A stretch of DNA of 64,000 nt. It comes from Hydractinia symbiolongicarpus. Taxonomy: Eukaryota; Cnidaria; Hydrozoa; Anthoathecata; Hydractiniidae. Shown here piece by piece: positions 58,501 through 64,000 of this stretch. Where the stretch lies: positions 10,903,001-10,967,000 of the forward strand of contig NC_079885.1 in the NCBI RefSeq assembly GCF_029227915.1, written 5' to 3'. Positions within the stretch are counted from its first letter, which is position 1, and every line of letters starts with the position of its first letter. The notes below the pieces were generated by a model. It saw only the letters and a list, made by a program, of their open reading frames with translations. It searched no databases and was not told the origin of the DNA. The translations under genes were made by a program, and so were the position numbers.

Positions 58501-59533
58501 GAAATTTAATACAATTTTCATTATGTTACACTGCACGAGCTTTAACTTTCGATAGCATTTTTGTTTTCCTTTAACATTTTCAAACATGCTTGGTGAATCA
58601 TGCAGCCATGATACGGTGTGCGAAAATATTTTTGTTCTGAATATTTTTCTTTTAACAGAGTTTGATGCAGCAGGGAATGCTAACAAAAAATCTTTTAAAA
58701 AAAAGGAAAGGCTTATTGTTAAAAAAGTAAGAATGAACAAAAAACTCTGCACACCGTTTTAACAGGGTTTACCCAAGGTTCATTTAAAAACAGAAGCTGG
58801 TGAAAAATAACGAGATTGTAAAAAGTTGGAGCTGGTAGAAGCCGATTTTTTTCTTATTTATGATACATTTTTAAATAGAAATTTCTGCTGACTCAGCAAT
58901 TTTGGTGTTAAGTTAAAATCATTTCATTATGTATCAAGACCTATATTTTTAGGAAATAGTAAAAAAAAAGGTTATAAATAAAACAGAGTAAATAATTCAG
59001 CTATTTGGACAATCATAAAAGGGTTACTGCCACCTTAACTAAAATCAAATATCAGAAAACATTTGAAAAAAGATTTTACCTTGATGGCACACAACAAAGA
59101 AATGCTTTGAATTGTTTTTCCTAAGCCCATTTCATCAGCCAAAATGCAGTTCATTCTATGACAATATATAGATAAAAACAACACATTTACATTAAAATAA
59201 ACTACTAGAATTTGCTGTCACTACTGCAGCTACCATCATTGCCTTACAGACAGAAAGTCAGGTATAACATAACAAAATATAAAACATTTTTGTGTTATTG
59301 CACGTTGAAATAGCAAATCTTCTGTAATATCACTTTCCTGTTACTTCTGTGTAAATTACAAGGTGCTTTTATTTACTCACAAAAATGAATTACAAAAGTA
59401 CTAACCCTTTAAACCAACAAAATGTGAGCCAGTTTAAACCTTCTAACTGATAGTTATGCAACTTGTTCCCATTCTTGTATATTGGTGATTGAGTATAATT
59501 TCGCCATTCTGATTCATGAGGACGTTGCATATA
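43623..59533 (-). CDS. CHD7-like: Subfamily III CHD chromatin remodeller (kismet/CHD6-9 type), 3' part of gene
   Basis: I can chain 23 exons with GT-AG borders and consistent phases: 59406-59533, 59080-59155, 57496-57663, 57302-57365, 56937-57211, 56675-56755, 55688-56602, 55439-55546, 55106-55332, 54415-55013, 53818-53947, 53614-53722, 52447-52510, 52100-52230, 50948-51021, 50687-50785, 50315-50436, 50107-50189, 49784-49899, 49453-49547, 47746-47963, 46995-47444, 43623-46565. They total 2424 codons plus stop. Known family role: ATP-dependent nucleosome remodelling in the nucleus, at enhancers and active genes. The window product starts just before the ATPase core (YQLEGLNW), so the chromodomains and N-terminus lie beyond 64000. 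Order: ATPase about residues 28-480, SANT-SLIDE about 660-880, CHD6-9-specific segments to 1444, then a disordered tail. I see no BRK domain. The paralogue cannot be named; invertebrates usually have one. Confidence 0.92.
46995..53722 (-). CDS. CHD7-like: CHD gene exons 12-22 of window: CHD6-9-specific middle region
   Basis: Eleven small exons. Exon 12 is acidic/basic ([23 protein letters not shown]). Exon 13 is a Ser/Ala linker. Exon 14 reads [19 protein letters not shown]. Exon 15 is a charged helix ([18 protein letters not shown]). Exon 16 has [19 protein letters not shown] and exon 17 continues [12 protein letters not shown], the second SANT-like block typical of CHD6-9. Exons 18-20 read [15 protein letters not shown], then [20 protein letters not shown] and [14 protein letters not shown]. 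Exon 21 ends [17 protein letters not shown], continued in exon 22 by [20 protein letters not shown] and PKATRFD, matching a conserved C-terminal CHD6-9 motif, then a basic KKRKRKVE. Exon 12 uses a weak donor (GTTTGA). Confidence 0.85.
48013..49345. repeat. Minisatellite of about 120 bp in a CHD intron
   Basis: About eleven direct copies, each starting TCTCAGATATATGCTTGTCT and ending TTATATTTATCAGCATAGG. Three variants (tails with ACAAACAAACTTC, AGAGCTAACTGTG, CACCAAACAAACTT) occur in the same order twice in succession, then four copies of a fourth type follow, so there is a higher-order unit of about 355 bp. It lies wholly in the intron between 47963 and 49453. Confidence 0.9.
49585..49650 (-). 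mobile_element. SINE-like fragment in a CHD intron
   Basis: Shares with 58190-58340 a body of about 65 bp (minus strand: GTGTCTTTACCACAGCTA, GGGTCAACC, CATGT, GGGGAAATTGG). The promoter-like head seen in the other copy is not recognisable here. Confidence 0.5.
51150..51960. repeat. Minisatellite of about 166 bp in a CHD intron
   Basis: About five direct copies, with CTCCAAGCATAATGAAGCC-type motifs recurring near 51208, 51374, 51540, 51708 and 51874 (spacing 165-168). Each includes GTTGCAATTTTCTCTTCCAC and AATGCATGGCTTATT. The outer copies are the most diverged, as expected for unequal crossing-over. Confined to the intron between 51021 and 52100. Confidence 0.85.
53818..55546 (-). CDS. CHD7-like: CHD gene exons 8-11 of window: linker and SANT-SLIDE
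   Basis: Exon 8 (55439-55546) reads [19 protein letters not shown] and WKKWARKA, the segment after the helicase lobes in CHD6-9. Exon 9 (55106-55332) is basic then acidic ([20 protein letters not shown]) and enters SANT with [19 protein letters not shown]. The phase-2 splice to exon 10 (54415-55013) makes YG|WSRWQEI. Exon 10 covers SLIDE through [11 protein letters not shown] and ends at LLMGTFKHG. Exon 11 (53818-53947) reads [20 protein letters not shown], a CHD6-9 hallmark. SANT-SLIDE binds linker DNA; this is family knowledge. Confidence 0.9.
55688..59533 (-). CDS. CHD7-like: CHD gene exons 1-7 of window: SNF2 ATPase core
   Basis: Exon 1 gives YQLEGLNWL. Exon 2 carries the ATP-binding loop [14 protein letters not shown] (residues 47-60 of the window product). 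Exon 3 has [13 protein letters not shown]. Exon 4 has [11 protein letters not shown]. Exon 5 has the Walker B/DEAH motif [11 protein letters not shown] (about 159-169) and [10 protein letters not shown]. Exon 6 has [13 protein letters not shown]. Exon 7 (915 bp) carries [43 protein letters not shown] and ARCHRIGQ. All SNF2 motifs needed for catalysis are present and unbroken. The intron between exons 3 and 4 (130 bp) is largely a Helitron fragment. The donor of exon 6 (GTATTG) is slightly off consensus. Confidence 0.93.
56869..56905. repeat. Partial copy of the 73-bp dispersed element
   Basis: ATCAGTCCCGTCTTGAAACA followed by AAACATCACAGAAAT matches the right half of the element at 59658-59730. 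It sits about 30 bp beyond the donor of the DEAH-box exon. Confidence 0.55.
57392..57470 (+). mobile_element. Helitron 5' fragment making up most of a 130-bp CHD intron
   Basis: TCTATAATAATAGCCTTCGT then CTGTCTGTT and ACACCAAATGCAATATA match the start and interior of the Helitron at 6495-6679; the hairpin/CTAG end is gone. It fills more than half of the intron 57366-57495. Confidence 0.65.
58078..58098. repeat. (TTA)n microsatellite
   Basis: About seven TTA/ATT repeats in the CHD intron between 57664 and 59079. A second, imperfect (AAT)n run lies at about 58338-58385. Confidence 0.8.
58190..58340 (-). mobile_element. Candidate tRNA-derived SINE in a CHD intron
   Basis: Read on the minus strand, a tRNA-like head (GCGCGTGGCCTTTTGGTTAT, resembling a pol III A box, then GGTCCGTGCTTCGCTCC, resembling a B box) is followed by the body shared with 49585-49650. 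Box matches are approximate; no clear tail or target duplication. Confidence 0.4.
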
Positions 59534-59657
59534 CTACAAAATAACAAAACAAATTGGAATAAAGGAGTTCAAATAACAAGAAAGGACTGAAAATAGTTGC
59601 ATTAAACACTTTCATTAAACAATACTATAATTGACATGGATCTTTTTTTTAAAACTA

Positions 59658-59730
59658 GACATTTCTCAACATGGTAGAGTTATACATCAAGGTTCAGTCC
59701 CGTCTTGAAACAAAACATCACAGAAATGTC
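59658..59730. repeat. 73-bp dispersed element with GACATTTCT/AGAAATGTC ends, copy 1
   Basis: Ends GACATTTCT and AGAAATGTC are inverted repeats; the interior includes CAGTCCCGTCTTGAAACA. Two more full copies are at 60221-60293 and 61531-61603. Confidence 0.7.
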
Positions 59731-60220
59731 AAATATTTTAATTGCTTTAAAATTAATTGCCTTTCATACTCTTGCAAGGCGGCCGCTACATAAGTTTATT
59801 TCGTCCTGCCCTTTTAATTCATTTAAATTTATGTTGGCAAAAAAATGCTGCTATGATTAATAATACTATTTGCTTTATGTCAGCAAATCCATCAATTCTT
59901 TATTTTTTGTTTTGGGATTGCATGCTTCCACCATGATTAACAGTGGCACTTAAAAAAATAGACCAAAACATTTTCTAAGTTCAAGTTACATCTAAATTAA
60001 ATAAAAAAACCCAAAATTTTCCAACATAAAAAAAAAACAATTTTTTTGTTAACAGGTCTGTATTTGAATTAGACAAGCTGGGAGAAAAATTTGGCGATAT
60101 CCAAATTTTATTTTGGTCTTGAGTCAATCTTGATAAATCTATGCATAAATTTCAGAGTAGAAAAAACTAATTCCCGAGTTTAGGTTTTCTATATAATACA
60201 TTAAAGAAGTAATCAAATCA

Positions 60221-60293
60221 GACATTTCTCAGCATGGTGGGGTTATACATCAAGATTCAGTCCCGTCTTGAAACAAAACATCACAGAAATGTC
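60221..60293. repeat. 73-bp dispersed element, copy 2
   Basis: Full-length, same ends as copy 1. Here it is the left part of a longer repeated segment (60221-60415 plus 61191-61320) that matches 61531-61880. Confidence 0.7.
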
Positions 60294-60415
60294 ATCTCAG
60301 ACTGTCAGCAATGCAGCAATTACATAAAGTTTTATATGAAAACTGTGGTCTAACTTTTTTAAATGTCTGCATGATGCAGTGACTAGGTAAAACTTATTTT
60401 AGAATGACCACAATA

Positions 60416-61190
60416 ACGTTAGGGGGCAAAGGGAAAATTTTCATGTGCGCACCATGCAACATGTACCATAGCTTGCACATGAAAATGTTTCTTTTTGCTG
60501 CAGAATTGTCTTATAAAAATCTTTGAATTCTAATTTCTTAAACGCTTTAAGTTAAAGTACGATTCAGTAATGGCAGCAGGAATAAGGAGAGAAATTGTAT
60601 TGGCTTTACTTTTCATAGAGGTTGAATTTAGTAACCAGATCTTGCTTTATGGCTTCTTTTTGTAGTATACATCACTACTATCCCACACAGGATTTATTTT
60701 ATAAAAGTTGATTAAAATTGTCTTGTCCTCCTCAGATAGCTCTTTATTTTTGTCCAACATTTTTACTCTTTCTCCCATCTTCTCTCTTCACTTATGTTAG
60801 ACTTCTCCAGAAAAGCAATGTTTACAGTTTTTTGCATTTTCGTTGGTCAATACACTATGACTCAAATAATTTTGCAAAATATTTGTTGCTTGATATGGGG
60901 ACACGAGGAACAAATGTGTCGCAACAAAAATTTTGTCCCAGGACATGTTGCATGGGGACACAAGCAACATTTACTATGCAACAAAATGTCCATCAAATTT
61001 TATTCCAGCAGCACCAAATAGATCTAGATCTATTTTGTCCCGGAAGTTGTGGAGCAAAATTTATATATTTTTGCTCCATTGCAGTAAAAAAAAAAAAAAA
61101 AATGGGACACAAGCAATTTTTGTCATGCGTATGCAATGAAGCAATGTTGCCTAGCACGGCATGAAAATGTCCCTTGTGCCCCCTTAGCTT
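60416..61190. mobile_element. Non-autonomous TIR transposon with TA target, empty site known
   Basis: Ends are inverted repeats: TTAGGGGGCAAAGGGAAAA and TTTTCATG at the left, the complement of TAAGGGGGCACAAGGGACAT and TTTCATG at the right, flanked by TA. The related segment at 61531-61880 reads straight through (GACCACAATTAGGTTTGAA near 61740), giving an empty site. A TA target fits the Tc1/mariner group. There is no transposase frame in its 775 bp. Confidence 0.7.
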
Positions 61191-61530
61191 TAGGTTTGAA
61201 TTTCTTCCTCAAATGACGCAAAATAGAAAAACAGTTCACACAACCCACATATGACTTAAATGCCAATTTAAAGTTCTTTCCACTCTATGTAAAACCAAAA
61301 CCTACCAAAAAATAATTTTCTTGTTTCTCAGTTGTACTTAAAAACAGTTTTCTGGCTTGAGTGAAGGATGTTTTTGATTTATAGGAATTGAACTGTTTGT
61401 TTGTTTGTTTTACAAAACATAAGTACGATTTCTTATAATAAAAGACCATATAATACAATCAATGGTTAAAACGGAACTGTGTTGATAAGTTTCTATGTAT
61501 TGCATTTAAAAAACGATAAAATAAAATTTA

Positions 61531-61880
61531 GACATTTCTCAGCATGGTAGGGTTATACATCAAGGTTCAGTCCCGTCTTGAAACAAAACATCATAGAAAT
61601 GTCAAAAACTATTTTGAAATCTCAGACTGTGAGCAAGGCAGCATTTACTTAAAGTGTAATATATAAACTGTGGTCCATTCTCCATAAACGTCTGCATGGT
61701 GGAGTGGACACGGAAAACTTACTTCAGAATGACCACAATTAGGTTTGAATTTCTTCCTCAAATGACACAAAATAAAAAACAGTTCACACAACCCAAGTAT
61801 GAAAGACTTAATTACATCATTATTCTTTCAACTCCATGTAAAACAAAACCTACTGAAGTAGATCAGTTTTTCTCTTTCTC
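61531..61880. repeat. Dispersed repeat segment, uninterrupted copy
   Basis: Begins with the 73-bp element and continues through GGTTTGAATTTCTTCCTCAA and CAGTTCACACAACCCA to a CTTTCTCAG block near 61881. It is colinear with 60221-60415 joined to 61191-61340, so it is a second copy of the same repeat without the 775-bp insertion. Confidence 0.65.
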
Positions 61881-62453
61881 AGAGCCTTAAATATTGGTTA
61901 TTACTTAAAAATACATTTTTTACGAAATAATTATAATCAGAAAATATAACAACTTTTGTTAGAATTATCCTTAAAACTTGAAACTCACAACACAACTTTA
62001 TTTCATCAAGAAGTTCACTTTTGTAAAGTTCGACACGTGATTAACCTGATTTCTGGACAATTTTTGTCATTTTTTCTTATTATGTAAAAACAGGAAAATA
62101 TATTACATATTTTATTTGGCTATCAGAAACTTCAAACAGAATGCTAAAATTTGTTCTAGAACTAAAGAAATTGAATTTTTAGCAAATAGTTGTCTTTTGG
62201 ACAAAAGTCAAGCTTTTAATGACATCAAAGAAAAAGTACTGACATAAACAAATACATTATTGAAACCATTTTGTTCCTTCACACTATATTTTTTAGTTAG
62301 TTCTATTGTTGTTTAGTTAAAAATGTAGGGAATATATATGAAAATTTCTGTGCAGTTAGATGTATGCCTCGTGCATTTACAAATAACAATTTGATGTTTA
62401 GCAGCTCATAATTGATAAAGAAGCATTTTCAGTACAAAAATTATCAACAAACA

Positions 62454-62490
62454 TTTCAGACATATGCTTGTCTAAATTTCATCATTAAAT
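62454..62490. repeat. Solo copy of the 120-bp minisatellite core
   Basis: TTTCAGACATATGCTTGTCT followed by AAATTTCATCAT matches the start of each unit in the array at 48013-49345, some 13 kb away within the same gene region. Confidence 0.5.
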
Positions 62491-64000
62491 GCATCTTATT
62501 TTTTGGTTTTAACACATTTCAGATTAAAATTAAAAAGATTTTAGGTATCTGACTTACTAGAGGTAAAAAAAACAACATTACAGGGGGTTCCCACCAGAAA
62601 AATTTTTGTAATCCATGCATTAAGATGTCATAAGTGACTCCTTTAATTAGACTTTGCAACTACATGGGTGCAAAGTAAGATTTAAAGGTTAACTAAATTA
62701 TGGAAAGTTGAATGCTTAAACAAAACTTGTGCTGTTTTATGTCAAAATATTTCTGTGCATGTGCTGCAATTTGCATGTGTAGTTCAAATTAGATTTGCTA
62801 TGACAAGTTATTTATCGCACAATAATTGATTTTATTATACCCAAAGAACTATCATGCAACTGTTATATCATGTACATGTGAAGATTTTAAGAGACAGACC
62901 AATCATTGTTCTATTTATGAAAAAAATTGTATAGGATTTAAAATTACACTTTTAAAGTAATTTGTATTTGTACGATTTTTTGCATGTGTGCCTGGAAATT
63001 AGATTGATCAAAAGTGAAATTAAATGATGTTACAAATGGGTGAAGGAAATTAAAAACCAATTAACTTTTTTCCAGCCGCATCATATTACACTTTAAACTT
63101 TTTTTTGCCTCAGATATAACACATCGTCATTGTACAGGCCTTGCCAAGAGTAGCGAGCAATTGCTCGCGCCCGCGTAAATGCTCGTTACCCGAGCATTCC
63201 ATTGCTCGCGTAAATATTAACATTTTGAGATAAGTGTAAACGTTTTTCTCAAGAATTGATTTGTCTCCTGCACGAACGCTCAAACTGAAACTGAAAAGAT
63301 ATTTGGTGTGATTATTTTCCACCCATTGTGTAAAAGTTCATTCGCCATTTTGTAAAACGCTTGCAACACGGGCATTAAGGTTAATCTTTGTTGCGCATTC
63401 ATTTTGCAGTAGAGAAGTGTGGGACATTTTAAATTGTGAACCCCAAACACGAGGTTGAGCGTCTACTGGTATAGCAACTCTCTCAATCTTTCCTTTTCTA
63501 CATGTCCGAAATAGTATGCATGATTATACTGTCGTTTTCATAAATTTATTGTTTATTTTTCAGCAAATAGGAAAAATATGCTTCGTTTTCAAATTAAAAA
63601 AAGTCTTTATCCGCATGGTTTAAATAAAACTTCATTTGGAAAGTTCAGGTACACGTCTGGTACATAAAATTTATACAGAAAAAAAAGTATACCGCAAGGG
63701 GGTTTCGTTTTTAAAATTGTTTGAATAACAGTTGGGGCACAGAGAAAATAATCCATTAAATTTGGACCTGCTATGGTTTCCAACTGTTTCCTCAAATGAA
63801 GAAATTATCTACAATCAAATTCATGATAAATTGTCTGTTCCGCATGTAACTGCAGTTTTGCAGACTTGCGTCATCCGTGCTCTGTCGGCGTTCACTTCCG
63901 CATTAGTTAAAAACCGCATAGCTGGAATTCTTGTGTAAGACCTGGTTACCAACAACGAAGAAGCCAGGCAAAAGAGATTTATGTCTACGTAGTTTTCCAA

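Larger units (their letters stand above)
59534..64000. other. Intron or upstream region of the CHD gene, non-coding
   Basis: The first window exon opens after an acceptor at 59534-59535, so at least one more exon lies to the right. I find no chromodomain-like frame up to 64000, so either this is one long intron or the next exon is outside. It holds the repeats listed below. Near 63153-63168 is a perfect 16-bp palindrome (GCGAGCAATTGCTCGC) in a small GC-rich patch. Confidence 0.6.

Noticed and set aside
63110-63938. Open frames at the right edge as possible upstream CHD exons
   Set aside because: None resembles a chromodomain or the acidic N-terminal part of CHD proteins, and they overlap on opposite strands.

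Overview
The window is AT-rich animal nuclear DNA. Genes are split by short spliceosomal introns, and non-autonomous transposons, minisatellites and small three-finger (Ly6/uPAR) genes are abundant. A subfamily III CHD remodeller (kismet/CHD6-9 type) shows it is metazoan. Base composition, repeat load and the Ly6 family make a cnidarian, perhaps a hydrozoan, my best guess, but nothing here fixes the species.

Layout. Every gene I can support is on the minus strand. At 2256-3390 there is an intact two-exon Ly6/uPAR gene. From 6172 to 30814 a segment of about 5.95 kb is repeated head to tail four times, and each unit ends with the second (mature-domain) exon of another Ly6 gene. Only the copy at the 31 kb edge keeps a recognisable signal-peptide exon (31029-31077), because the duplication breakpoint lies in that gene's intron. 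The other three copies are cut off from their native first exon yet keep open frames. Two further intact Ly6 genes follow (32415-34676 and 35719-37341). All five different Ly6 sequences share one layout: a short signal-peptide exon, a phase-1 intron, then one exon with twelve cysteines and a GPI-type tail.

From 37.3 to 43.6 kb there is a decayed coding-like stretch (38.9-40.1 kb) and two inverted-repeat MITEs. From 43623 to 59533 lie the last 23 exons of the CHD gene, 2424 codons in one consistent phase. They run from just before the ATPase core, through SANT-SLIDE and a CHD6-9-specific region, to a 2.9-kb last exon encoding a Ser/Pro/His/Arg-rich tail. The chromodomains and the start lie beyond 64 kb. 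The introns hold two minisatellites (about 120 bp and 166 bp), a Helitron fragment and SINE-like copies. The 59.5-64 kb stretch holds small inverted-repeat elements.

Mobile DNA is best read by comparing paralogous copies. Helitron-type elements inserted in the first tandem unit have empty sites in the other three, and an element at 60416-61190 has an empty counterpart near 61740. The most interesting question is how the three beheaded Ly6 copies are expressed. They could be dead, they could use a new first exon from the neighbouring unit, or they could share the single signal-peptide exon at 31 kb as alternative last exons.
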